NCBI GenBank assembly: GCA_022574065.1
Contig: JACZST010000035.1
Span: 1 to 11,601, forward strand
Reading direction: 5' to 3'
Length of the DNA stretch: 11,601 nucleotides
From: Acidobacteriota bacterium
GTDB lineage: Bacteria; Actinomycetota; Acidimicrobiia; Spongiisociales; UBA5794
In this document: one piece after another, positions 1-6,303 of the stretch
Layout of the letters: every line of letters starts with the position of its first letter
Numbering within the stretch: the stretch's first letter is position 1
Translations under genes and position numbers: made by a program
The notes under the pieces: generated by a model
Databases searched by the model: none
The model's input: the letters and a program-made list of their open reading frames with translations, nothing else
What the model was told of the DNA's origin: nothing

Positions 1-368
1 TGTCTGATGCCGCCCCGATAGCAGGGCACAGATCGCTCATCTAGATCAATATCAACGAGCTTCGTCCAACCCAGCCAGAACGGCATCTCGAGCGCGGCTC
101 CCCCGGCTGTAGCGGGCGGCTCACGCTGCCCTGTCGGGTCGAGCCACCGGGCTAGCGAAAAGCAAAGACGGCCCCGTCGAGGCCATCCGGGCTCTGCTGG
201 AGCACTTGACACCGTAGGTGCCTCAATCGGACTCGGATTCGTAGCGAACGCAGAGGTGCCGCGCCCAGGTCGATCCGGAGGAGCGCGATTCTTCTAACGG
301 ATGGCCGATATGAGCCGTTTTGCCATCACACCCCGACAGCGTCGATCGGCGAAAGCCCCATCCTCGCC
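1..368. other. region without a confident gene
   Basis: No convincing full gene is visible. A short plus-strand open stretch ends with a TAG at 215-217 and reads like a protein C-terminus (last residues IRALLEHLTP). It has no start codon and no recognisable family, so it may be the tail of a decayed gene or chance. An open frame without ATG, GTG or TTG runs from 210 into the small ORF at 369. Confidence 0.4.
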
Positions 369-548
369 ATGTCTTTCGGCGTCGAGATCAGTTGGCTGGC
401 TCAGCGGACGCCTCTTGACCTCCTGTATGACCCTGGTTTCCAGGGAGTCACGTTTGCTCACTTCGTAGCAATGATGATTGGAGGCTCTGCGGTTGGCCTC
501 GGGGCGTTAGGCATCTGGTGGGCATTCACCGGTCGAACGCTGTTCTGA
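369..548 (+). CDS. possible 59-aa single-pass membrane peptide
   Basis: A 59-codon ORF (ATG at 369, TGA at 546-548) encodes a short peptide starting MSFGVEISWLAQRTPLD. Its second half is a hydrophobic, glycine-rich segment (about residues 29-53, around MMIGGSAVGLGALGIWW) that would make one membrane helix, followed by a short polar end (TGRTLF). No family is recognised. The ATG lacks a good ribosome binding site. The frame stays open upstream to 210, but with no other start codon, so it could equally be the 3' end of a decayed gene. An imperfect inverted repeat follows 34 bp after the stop. The hydrophobic segment is seen; that the peptide is made is inference. Confidence 0.35.
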   Translation: MSFGVEISWLAQRTPLDLLYDPGFQGVTFAHFVAMMIGGSAVGLGALGIWWAFTGRTLF

Positions 549-581
549 GGTCTGGGGGTGTCCGAGGCTGTCCGACCCTCC

Positions 582-621
582 TCACATCGATCACTTCGGT
601 CACTTGTTGTGATCGTTGTGA
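582..621. repeat. imperfect inverted repeat, 12 of 13 pairs
   Basis: The arms at 582-594 (TCACATCGATCAC) and 609-621 (GTGATCGTTGTGA) pair at 12 of 13 positions around a 14-nt loop. It sits just after the possible membrane peptide and upstream of the 949-2153 operon. It could be a terminator stem, although no T-run follows, or a dyad operator for the downstream genes. Confidence 0.5.
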
Positions 622-948
622 TGGAGTGATGGGGTTAAGGATGGTTGAGGCTGACACTCGGTAACCGGTCGCCGTGTCCGAAGGGGTCGATGGATGCTCG
701 TCTGTTGAGATCAAGGTACGTCGGTGGATGGCCCGGATGAAGCGGGTGAGATCAGCGATCGGACGCGATGCACTCGGCAAAGACAACGTCGACCAGTTCA
801 GAACCAAGGTTGCTTCGGCCTCAAGCCCGCCGGGGCGAGGAGGGGATTGATGGTTTCGTCCTCCTTGCCTCTGTGCTCCTCCGCCAGGAGGGTTCGCCGG
901 AAATCGTGCCGGATCGGTCGGGTGCTCGCTAGCGTTCAAGGAAGAACA
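622..948. other. leader region upstream of the two-gene operon
   Basis: No confident gene. One plus-strand frame (GTG at 674 or ATG at 728, stop TGA 848-850) would give a 40-58 aa basic peptide containing MARMKRVRSAIGRDALGKD. Its TGA overlaps an ATG at 850 that has a strong GAGGAGGGG ribosome binding site (837-845) and is in frame with the next gene. The residues encoded between 850 and 948 look like non-coding translation, so this upstream start is doubted. No clear promoter hexamers were found. Confidence 0.3.
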
Positions 949-1410
949 ATGGGAGAGAAGGTCTTGCTCAGCGAACGAGAGAAGTGGCTGCTCGTCTTTC
1001 TGGATGGCCCTGATCTAGCCGGCGGTGGCGGCAAGGAGTGGGTCGATCCCATTCGCATCCAGAAGGGGATGTTTCTCTTGTCGATGCGGGGCCCGAGCAA
1101 GGAGCTGTTCGAGTTCTCTCCCTACCACTGGGGACCGTTCAGCAAGGACGTGACCGAGACGGTGCGGAGCCTCGTCAAGCGAGGGTTGGCCGTGCGGAAG
1201 CCGGTTGAGGGTCGATCGTGGTCCGTGTACTCCACGACCGACACTGGCCACTCACAAGCAGTCTCGTACAGAGAGGCGCTCTCTGAGAGTCATCGGGGCT
1301 GGATTGATGGAGCTCGAGAATATGTTCTTGGCAAATCCTTTGTGGGACTTCTCAGGGAGATTTACGACGCATATCCCGACTATGCGTCACGTTCGCTCCT
1401 AGCGCCGTGA
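949..1410 (+). CDS. small winged-helix-like protein, partner of the downstream Ntn hydrolase
   Basis: A 153-residue protein of unknown function. The central part (about residues 20-95) runs IRIQKGMFLLSM, then FEFSPYHWGPFSKDV, then a helix ending LVKRGLAV and a strand-like RSWSVYSTTD. This pattern of helices followed by a basic turn and beta wing suggests a winged-helix fold, loosely like the YwgA or phage-associated Panacea-type proteins. That resemblance is inference from pattern. The ATG at 949 is chosen because an AAGGAAG ribosome binding site lies 4 nt upstream and plausible protein sequence starts there. An in-frame ATG at 850 with a strong GAGGAGGGG site would add 33 unlikely residues. 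Its stop overlaps the start of the next gene by 4 nt (GTGA), so the two are translationally coupled and probably work together, for instance as regulator or adaptor and protease. Confidence 0.75.
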   Translation: MGEKVLLSEREKWLLVFLDGPDLAGGGGKEWVDPIRIQKGMFLLSMRGPSKELFEFSPYHWGPFSKDVTETVRSLVKRGLAVRKPVEGRSWSVYSTTDTGHSQAVSYREALSESHRGWIDGAREYVLGKSFVGLLREIYDAYPDYASRSLLAP

Positions 1411-2153
1411 CGCTAATCGTCGCGTTGCGTTGTAAAGGTGGCGTTGTTATGGCCTCAGACTCGCAGGCCACCGAACAAACAGGCCAAGTGCGGTTTGAAG
1501 TTGAGAAGCTCTTTCCGCTTACGCCCGTTTCGGTCTGGGGTGGTTCGGGACACGTCGAGGTCATCAAGGGCGTGCGAGCCGCGTTGGAGTCGGAGCAAGC
1601 TGCGCTTGATGCCTCACCGAATCCGGATGTGTCGATGCAGACATACACCGGACGGGTGGCGAAGCGCCACCACGATGCGTATGTACAACCAGCCGCCACC
1701 CCCCCGGCGCCGCCGCTTACCTCTTTCCTAGCTGCCGGCGTTGACAACGATGGAGACCCCTGGATCGCTGAGATCGACGAGTGGAACAAACTCTCTACAC
1801 ACAGCGAGAGGGGCTTTCACGCCATCGGTAGCGGCGCGTCCCTTGCACAAGCCGCTGTCGCTCTCCTCAAGCATTACGACAGCGCGGACCAACCGGTGAG
1901 GCGTGGAGAGTTGGTCGTTTACCGCGTAATGACTGCCTGCGTCGAGGTGGCTGCTTTGTTCCTCGGCCCGCCGGTGAAGGTTGTCACTGTGACGGCAGAC
2001 GGCGCGAAGTGGTTGACGGACGAGGAGCTTGATGTCCTCGCTACCGATGTCGGCGGGTGGGAACAGGTAGAGATCGATGCGCTTGATGAATACCTCGCTT
2101 TGGAGTCAAATTCTGACACCCAGCTCGACCTGCCTACGGACATCGACGACTAA
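1407..2153 (+). CDS. stand-alone proteasome/HslV-family Ntn hydrolase
   Basis: A 248-residue protein whose N-terminus matches the 20S proteasome beta-subunit/HslV fold. Removal of the initiator Met exposes Thr1. Counted from there, Asp17 (ASDSQAT, compare the HslV-like DGQAT), Lys33 (EVEK) and the oxyanion-type Gly47 (WGGSG) all fall at canonical positions. A GSG motif at mature 140-142 resembles the site of the proteasome Ser129. The catalytic core therefore appears intact, with no propeptide needed. About 230-250 residues is normal for this superfamily. The tail is acidic (DLPTDIDD). No alpha subunit, ATPase or Pup gene is near, so it is probably not the canonical actinobacterial proteasome. 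It may be a self-assembling peptidase or an amidase-type Ntn hydrolase. It starts with GTG inside the stop of the winged-helix gene. A strong hairpin begins 3 nt after its stop. Family call confident; substrate unknown. Confidence 0.85.
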   Translation: MTLIVALRCKGGVVMASDSQATEQTGQVRFEVEKLFPLTPVSVWGGSGHVEVIKGVRAALESEQAALDASPNPDVSMQTYTGRVAKRHHDAYVQPAATPPAPPLTSFLAAGVDNDGDPWIAEIDEWNKLSTHSERGFHAIGSGASLAQAAVALLKHYDSADQPVRRGELVVYRVMTACVEVAALFLGPPVKVVTVTADGAKWLTDEELDVLATDVGGWEQVEIDALDEYLALESNSDTQLDLPTDIDD

Positions 2154-2156
2154 ACA

Positions 2157-2199
2157 TGAGAACCCCCGCCGCGGTGGTCGCCGTGGACGGGGGTTCTCA
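2157..2199 (+). terminator. hairpin terminator of the winged-helix/Ntn-hydrolase operon
   Basis: A perfect 12-bp stem pairs TGAGAACCCCCG (2157-2168) with CGGGGGTTCTCA (2188-2199). It begins 3 nt after the Ntn-hydrolase stop codon. The loop is GC-rich and no U-tract follows, a form common in high-GC actinobacteria. Confidence 0.7.
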
Positions 2200-2448
2200 G
2201 TCGGCGAATGCCGCTATCCACAAGCTACGCCTCGGTCGAGTCCTTTGGAACCCCGACGAACTCGAGGATTTCCTCGGTCATTCCATCCAGAAGCGCCAGC
2301 ACCTTCTCTTTGCCGAACCACCCACAAACAGGCAATACCGGCCGTCACTCCCAGGCCGCGGTCAGGCCGCGCGACGATGAGAAACAACGTCTGAGGACGC
2401 GAATCGCTGCAATCCGACGCCTACTCCCCCACCCATCGCCCGCACGCC
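2200..2448. other. non-coding or decayed stretch with a minus-strand gene tail
   Basis: No complete gene is visible. On the minus strand one frame ends at TAG 2232-2234 and reads like a real C-terminus, with LALLDGMTEEILEFVGVPKD shortly before the stop. It is open only about 40 codons and has no good start, so it is best seen as a remnant. Part of the stretch is one arm of a 36-nt inverted repeat shared with 2891-2926. Confidence 0.35.
2313..2348 (-). repeat. 36-nt inverted repeat, left copy
   Basis: On the minus strand this matches the plus-strand copy at 2891-2926 at 32 of 36 positions, including a perfect run of 21 nt. Both copies begin with a start codon (GTG here, ATG in the other) and read (M/V)TA(G/D)IACLWVVR. 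Three of the four differences keep the encoded residue or only alter the start codon. Confidence 0.8.
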
Positions 2449-2495
2449 GAAAGCCCTTGGGAGCCAACGGGTTTCGTTGCTCTACAAGGGCTTTC
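2449..2495 (-). terminator. hairpin downstream of the tRNA-Asn 3' end
   Basis: An 11-bp perfect stem pairs GAAAGCCCTTG (2449-2459) with CAAGGGCTTTC (2485-2495) around a 25-nt loop. It starts 4 nt after the CCA end of the tRNA-Asn remnant when read on the minus strand, so it is probably the original terminator of that tRNA gene. Confidence 0.6.
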
Positions 2496-2498
2496 TCG

Positions 2499-2548
2499 TG
2501 GCTCCGGGGGGGAGACTCGAACTCCCAACACACGGATTAACAGTCCGT
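2499..2548 (-). other. tRNA-Asn 3' half: island attachment site (att) remnant
   Basis: Read on the minus strand, this is the 3' half of a tRNA. It has an anticodon stem-loop (stem ACGGA/TCCGT, loop CTGTTAA, anticodon GTT for Asn), a 5-nt variable loop, a T arm (GGGAG/CTCCC around TTCGAGT), the 3' acceptor strand CCCCGGA, discriminator G and CCA. The matching 5' half (acceptor strand TCCGGGG and D arm) is absent; the sequence beyond 2548 does not resemble it. A half tRNA from anticodon stem to CCA is the classic duplicated core left by a tyrosine integrase. The missing half places the inserted element to the right (above 2548) and the original chromosomal flank to the left. The truncated integrase 450 bp away supports this. 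Confidence 0.85.
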
Positions 2549-2890
2549 TTCAGCACGGGCCGCTGAGCAGGGGAAACGCGCAGAAAGGACCTCTGAGCAG
2601 GCGTTTCGCGTGTTCAACAGCCATCAGCAACTTGCACTGGTTTTCGATGAATCGCGTCCTGGGCGCGTCCTGGCAATGGACAGCGTCTGGCGAAATGTGT
2701 CCCCCGTAAGGCTGCGAGAGCCAGGGCACTACTCATGGGCCGAACCCAGTCGTCGACGGTTCAGATTTCAGGGGCGACTGCCGCCTCTGACCTTCGGGTT
2801 ATGAGTTCTCTTTCGGCCGTGACGGCTGGTGTCGTTGAGTGCCGGATAGTGTTGCCCCGAAAGGGTTCCAACGGATGAAAGTGTCTCTTG
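2549..2890. other. island end with short repeats, no gene
   Basis: No gene is supported. CTGAGCAG occurs at 2563-2570 and 2593-2600, 30 bp apart. GAAACGC (2573-2579) and GCGTTTC (2601-2607) form an inverted pair between and after them. CGCGTCCTGG occurs twice with an 11-bp period (2653-2662 and 2664-2673). Short repeats beside an att core could be integrase or excisionase arm sites, which is inference. Confidence 0.45.
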
Positions 2891-2926
2891 ATGACGGCTG
2901 ATATCGCCTGTTTGTGGGTGGTTCGG
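2891..2926 (+). repeat. 36-nt inverted repeat, right copy
   Basis: Partner of the minus-strand copy at 2313-2348 (32 of 36 identical). Here the frame starting with ATG 2891 reads MTADIACLWVVR and then meets TAG. The pair flanks the tRNA-Asn remnant, one copy on each side. Confidence 0.8.
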
Positions 2927-2999
2927 TAGAAGATCGGTAGAAATCGTCACTCCAGCGGGAGCCGTCACGGCCCGATCCGGACCTCGCCTACAAAATCAA

Positions 3000-3329
3000 G
3001 GACTGGTCTTCTGCCCAGAGGACGGCAACCCTCTCCACCCGAATCTCTTCTCCCAAATGCTCGTCCGGACAGTGGTACGGGCCGGAGTCCTCCGCATCCG
3101 GCTCCATGACCTGCGGCATACCCACGCCACTCTCGCCCTCAAAGCAGGCATCCCCGTCAAGGTGATCAGCGAACGTCTCGGCCATAGAGATCCCGCCTTC
3201 GCACTCCGCCAATACGCCCACGCTCTTCCAGGTATGCAGGCTGAAGCCGCAACACAGATCGCAGCCCTCATGGACCACCCTGATCCCAACCGCGCAGGAC
3301 CCAGGACTTCCATGCTTGACACAGAGTGA
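3000..3329 (+). pseudogene. truncated tyrosine integrase, C-terminal catalytic part only
   Basis: About 110 residues match the C-terminal half of a tyrosine site-specific recombinase. Visible in order are LVFCPEDGNPLHPN near 3003-3044, the HDLRHTHA box carrying the second catalytic Arg, the SERLGHRDPA box with the downstream catalytic His, and the nucleophile region RQYAHALPG with its Tyr. The SAM-like core-binding domain and the region with the first catalytic Arg are missing. The frame upstream is open but not integrase-like, and there is no start codon with a ribosome binding site. A full enzyme would be roughly 350-400 residues, so this fragment should be inactive. The ATG at 3057 would give only 90 residues. 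Its position beside the tRNA-Asn att remnant marks it as the old integrase of the island or of a second element. Confidence 0.85.
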
Positions 3330-3389
3330 CTGTAAGTGGCCGATCGGATGACACGGCCCGAGCCCAGGTGTATATTGCCTGAAGACCAA

Positions 3390-3452
3390 CGCAGGACGTA
3401 TGGGCCTGCTTAACCCTGAAGGCGGCTCTCGAGCCGCCTTCAGTAGTTCACG
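3390..3452. repeat. 63-nt direct repeat containing a hairpin, copy 1
   Basis: Identical over 63 nt to 3506-3568. It contains a perfect 12-bp stem, CTGAAGGCGGCT and AGCCGCCTTCAG, closed by the tetraloop CTCG. It lies between the integrase fragment (plus) and the NYN gene (minus), which converge. It could act as a bidirectional terminator or be a small mobile repeat. Confidence 0.9.
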
Positions 3453-3505
3453 ACTCTTGGCGCTCAGGGTTCCGGCCGATGTCGCCGATGACACTCTCAC
3501 AGCCT

Positions 3506-3568
3506 CGCAGGACGTATGGGCCTGCTTAACCCTGAAGGCGGCTCTCGAGCCGCCTTCAGTAGTTCACG
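3506..3568. repeat. 63-nt direct repeat containing a hairpin, copy 2 (NYN gene terminator)
   Basis: Exact copy of 3390-3452, 116 bp further on. The unique 53-bp spacer (3453-3505) is not repeated. The stop codon of the NYN gene (3564-3566) lies inside this copy and the hairpin follows 5 nt later in the reading direction, so this copy very likely terminates that transcript. Confidence 0.9.
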
Positions 3569-4808
3569 CGAGCGAGGGCAGAGGCGAGGATGCCAGGTGG
3601 GCGACGAAGGGAGAGCTCGACTCCCTACCGCTTCCTACGAGCGAAATCAGGTGAGAGTCGCCTACCACCGTCTGAGAGGCACCGCTCGGTATGAACACTT
3701 CCAGCTCCGGGTCATGGACGTTTGCAAGTGCGTGTTGGCCGCGGTGCTCTCGTATCGTTGCCACAAGCGATACGGCCTCCATGTCAATCCCTCCGCATCC
3801 AACAAGCGGAGGAGGATCGGCCAATGCACCGATGTAGCGGAATCGACCATCACTCACTCGCTGAAGGAGGACCTGAGTCCCAGGGGTGAGGTAGCTATTC
3901 GGTACAAAGACTTTGGCCTGCCCCGAGGCCTCAAGGTCCACAGTCACCTGGAACAGGCGATAGCGACCGACCACGACACCCTCAACAAGGTCATCCGATC
4001 GGTGGGGAGCGAGACCCAGTTCGAGCACTGGGAACTCGTTTCCCCGGCCGGGCAACACTCCATGAGGGGCAAGATCGAGCAGCGTCCCCATCGAATCGTT
4101 CGTCACGAGGCTCCGATCGCACACCCCGACTAGGCCGTGTCGATGCTTCATCCACGCCACCACGCCTCGCTGGCCCAGATCCTTCGTGTACATGAATTCC
4201 CAGGAGTCGATGGCAGGTTGAGTTGCAGCGGTGGCAATCGACTGCCGCAACTCTTGACCCATGGGGGCTTTGGCCCCGACAAGATCCGCCAGCGACGGCT
4301 CGGCGATAATGAGGAATGGATGGCCGCGCCGATCAACCTTCCCCGGTGCGATCGACAGCACTGGAACTCCAAATTCCTGGGCCAGCTGGATTCCCGGTAT
4401 GAGATCTGCATCTTGAGAGAGCACTACCACGCCCTGCGCTGTTGAAGCGACCTCAGCATCCGCAATGTGCTTTGCCTGTCGAATCGATTCGACCGCACAT
4501 AGAACGTCGACCAGCTTCTCCTCGATTCTCCCCCCGTCTTGTACGTGGAGTTCACCTTCGAGGATCGAAACCCGATCGTCCCTCACAAGTCGGTCGATAT
4601 ACGTCCGATTCTCAGCTTCCTGGCGGTAGAGCCGCTCACGGTCACGATCTCTCGGCAGAGCAACGGAGAAGTATGCTGAGTCAAGCTCCATCCCGTATCT
4701 CCGCAGGCACAGCTCAAGACCCTCGGCTGTGGGGCTCCTGGTGACACCAAGCAACGATCCGGCAAGACCCCGGATATTACGACTGTCGACTATTGCAGAA
4801 ACTCGCAC
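3564..4808 (-). CDS. NYN-domain (PIN-like) ribonuclease with C-terminal beta-rich repeats
   Basis: A 414-residue protein. Residues 1-165 form an NYN domain of the DUF88/LabA kind, a PIN-like metal-dependent RNase fold. Acidic residues sit as expected: Asp8 and Asn11 in VDSRNI, Glu96/Glu97 and Asp101 in RIEEKLVDVL, and Asp133 and Asp135 in VVVLSQDADLIPGI. Residues 200-414 are unusual. Two segments with similar patterns (about 290-340 with KVFVPNSYLTPG, and 350-400 with EVFIPSGASQTV) suggest tandem beta barrels, perhaps nucleic-acid binding, but no named domain is recognised. The start is GTG with GGAG 5 nt upstream (4813-4816). It is transcribed the same way as the ubiquitin-like operon but separated by 170 bp with its own operator-like repeats. 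In this context it could be the RNA-cleaving effector of the system, which is inference. Confidence 0.85.
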   Translation of the reverse strand: MRVSAIVDSRNIRGLAGSLLGVTRSPTAEGLELCLRRYGMELDSAYFSVALPRDRDRERLYRQEAENRTYIDRLVRDDRVSILEGELHVQDGGRIEEKLVDVLCAVESIRQAKHIADAEVASTAQGVVVLSQDADLIPGIQLAQEFGVPVLSIAPGKVDRRGHPFLIIAEPSLADLVGAKAPMGQELRQSIATAATQPAIDSWEFMYTKDLGQRGVVAWMKHRHGLVGVCDRSLVTNDSMGTLLDLAPHGVLPGRGNEFPVLELGLAPHRSDDLVEGVVVGRYRLFQVTVDLEASGQAKVFVPNSYLTPGTQVLLQRVSDGRFRYIGALADPPPLVGCGGIDMEAVSLVATIREHRGQHALANVHDPELEVFIPSGASQTVVGDSHLISLVGSGRESSSPFVAHLASSPLPSLA

Positions 4809-4827
4809 TTGGACTCCAACCAGGAAT

Positions 4828-4877
4828 TGCCTACCAGAAATGACAGACGTGTAAGTAATTTAGCGTCTGCCTACCAG
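4828..4877 (-). promoter_or_regulatory. operator-like repeats upstream of the NYN gene
   Basis: CTGGTAGGCA (minus-strand reading) occurs twice, at 4868-4877 and 4828-4837, exactly 40 bp apart. Between and partly overlapping them is an inverted pair CAGACG/CGTCTG around an AT-rich centre containing TAAATT, the least GC-rich spot of this gap. This looks like a promoter with regulator binding sites for the NYN gene. No -35 box is clear. Confidence 0.45.
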
Positions 4878-4978
4878 CCATGCCGCGTTACCACGCCCCC
4901 GAAGATCCCGATTGGCGAAGTTTGCGGAGCACAGCACCGCTGCAACATGCGATTCAGGCAGGCGATTTCCGCCCTAGG

Positions 4979-6301
4979 TCAGTGTGCGCAAGCGAAGCAC
5001 CCGGACTTGGCGGGGATCGCGTGCCTTGGTGTGATGCGAACCCCAGGTGTTGAAGGATCGGTGTTCAGGTAGCCGCTGAGGTCGACCTCGAGGTACTGGG
5101 CGGGTGGTCGGGTTCCGGCGATCCACACGATGAGTTCCGTGATTGCGCTGTAGACGGTGATGCCGTTGAGGTGGACGACAGAGGCATTGGGAAGTCCGGT
5201 GCCATAGCCATGCTCCCCGTCCAGGTCCTGTTGCTCTGGCGTCTTGACCCACCGGGTGATCTCGTCTGCATCGAGTTCGTCGTGGCAGTGGAGACACGGG
5301 CTGCCGGGTCGGACGAGGATGACACGTCCTCCAACAACGGCCGGGTCGAGGTTTGTATCGACGCCAGTTGCGATGTCGATGTAGGGGGTGGCCGTGTCGA
5401 CTGCGATCTGATTGAGCAGGTCTCGGGGTCCGTCGTGGTCGAGGCATCCGACGATGAGATCGATGCCGTGCAGTTCGGGGTGCTCCCCGCTGGCGGTGAT
5501 GGCGGGAAACGTGGTGACGTTGATGCTCGGGTCTATCTGGCAGACGCGGACGCCGGCGACGTAGTTTTTCGGGGAGCCGATGTCGTCGACGTCGGCGGTC
5601 ACTGTTCGGTTGAGGTTCGAGAGTTCGATGATGTCGTCGTCGTAGATCAGCAGATCCGTGAATCCAAGGTAGGCGAGCGCTTGAGCGACGTGCGAGCCGG
5701 TTCCGCCCGCGCCGACGATCGCCACTTTCATGGCGGCAATTGTTGCTTGCCCGGAGGATCCGAGAAGAGGTGTCTGGCGGGTCAGTCGGGGATCATCGGT
5801 TATCGAGGCGTTTAGGACCCGCAGTCTGTCACCCGCCACGGTCACCGAGCGGTAGGTACCTCTCTGGAGACCTCCGTGCGGTAGGCGTTGCCACCAGTCG
5901 ACATGGACGGCGCCTTTGGCGTAGACGCCAGCGCCGTAGGTGCGGCCGCGAAGGAGGTCTGTGACGTACTTGGCCATTGGCTCGAGGCCGGCTTCGTCGG
6001 TATGGGAGAAGCGCGGAGGGCCGAATTGGTGGTTGTGAAACTCGACGAGTCCGTATCCGTTGGCGACAGCACCGTTATGGATGTGGTCGAGCGCCTCGTC
6101 GGCCAGGTACCAGCCGGTGTGGTCGTGATCCACAGCGGAATCTGGGATCAGTTCTATGCCGGTCACTTCAAGTACTGGCCCGTCGGTGCTCTTCGTAAGG
6201 GGTCGGGTGTGCGCGAACGCGAAGTGTTCACCACGGCCGGAAAGGAGGTGCTGCTCAATGGTGTCCCAGTGGGAGGGGTCGAGGAATTTGAGGGTCGCCA
6301 T
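4979..6301 (-). CDS. JAMM (JAB) peptidase-E1 (ThiF-like) fusion of a bacterial ubiquitin-like pathway
   Basis: A 440-residue two-domain protein. Residues 1-150 form a JAMM/JAB metallopeptidase domain with the full zinc motif: His89 and His91 (EFHNHQFG), then Ser99 and Asp102 after exactly seven residues. Residues 185-430 form an E1/ThiF adenylating domain with the nucleotide loop GAGGTGSH (197-204), acidic DDD (221-223), the NLNR motif (229-232), Lys245 and Asp288. Two CxxC pairs (336/339 and 435/438) probably hold structural zinc. The expected role is to adenylate the C-terminus of the ubiquitin-like protein and, through the JAMM part, cleave it from targets. No cysteine lies in residues 340-430, where a catalytic E1 Cys would be expected. 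Its ATG comes 2 nt after the E2 stop, so translation is coupled. This fusion with Prok-E2_E and Multi_ubiq neighbours is a known bacterial arrangement. Confidence 0.92.
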   Translation of the reverse strand: MATLKFLDPSHWDTIEQHLLSGRGEHFAFAHTRPLTKSTDGPVLEVTGIELIPDSAVDHDHTGWYLADEALDHIHNGAVANGYGLVEFHNHQFGPPRFSHTDEAGLEPMAKYVTDLLRGRTYGAGVYAKGAVHVDWWQRLPHGGLQRGTYRSVTVAGDRLRVLNASITDDPRLTRQTPLLGSSGQATIAAMKVAIVGAGGTGSHVAQALAYLGFTDLLIYDDDIIELSNLNRTVTADVDDIGSPKNYVAGVRVCQIDPSINVTTFPAITASGEHPELHGIDLIVGCLDHDGPRDLLNQIAVDTATPYIDIATGVDTNLDPAVVGGRVILVRPGSPCLHCHDELDADEITRWVKTPEQQDLDGEHGYGTGLPNASVVHLNGITVYSAITELIVWIAGTRPPAQYLEVDLSGYLNTDPSTPGVRITPRHAIPAKSGCFACAH

Positions 6302-6303
6302 GA

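Noticed and set aside
526..939. Minus-strand open frame of 137 codons upstream of the winged-helix gene
   Set aside because: The translation is Pro/Arg/Ser-rich without domain pattern, it overlaps the 59-aa ORF end and has no ribosome binding site.
949..2153. Canonical actinobacterial proteasome-Pup locus
   Set aside because: No alpha subunit, Mpa/ARC ATPase, Pup or PafA is present, and the hydrolase lacks a propeptide.
2499..2580. Complete tRNA-Asn gene
   Set aside because: Beyond the anticodon stem there is no D arm and no TCCGGGG acceptor strand, so only the 3' half exists.
3390..3568. CRISPR array or integron attC sites
   Set aside because: There are only two 63-nt copies and one spacer, with no cas genes. 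GCTTAAC resembles one attC core box, but the matching GTTRRRY box is absent.
5171..5815. Long plus-strand open frame (214 codons) inside the E1 gene
   Set aside because: It is antisense to a protein with intact JAMM and E1 motifs; its Val/Asp/Gly-rich translation is typical of a shadow in GC-rich DNA.
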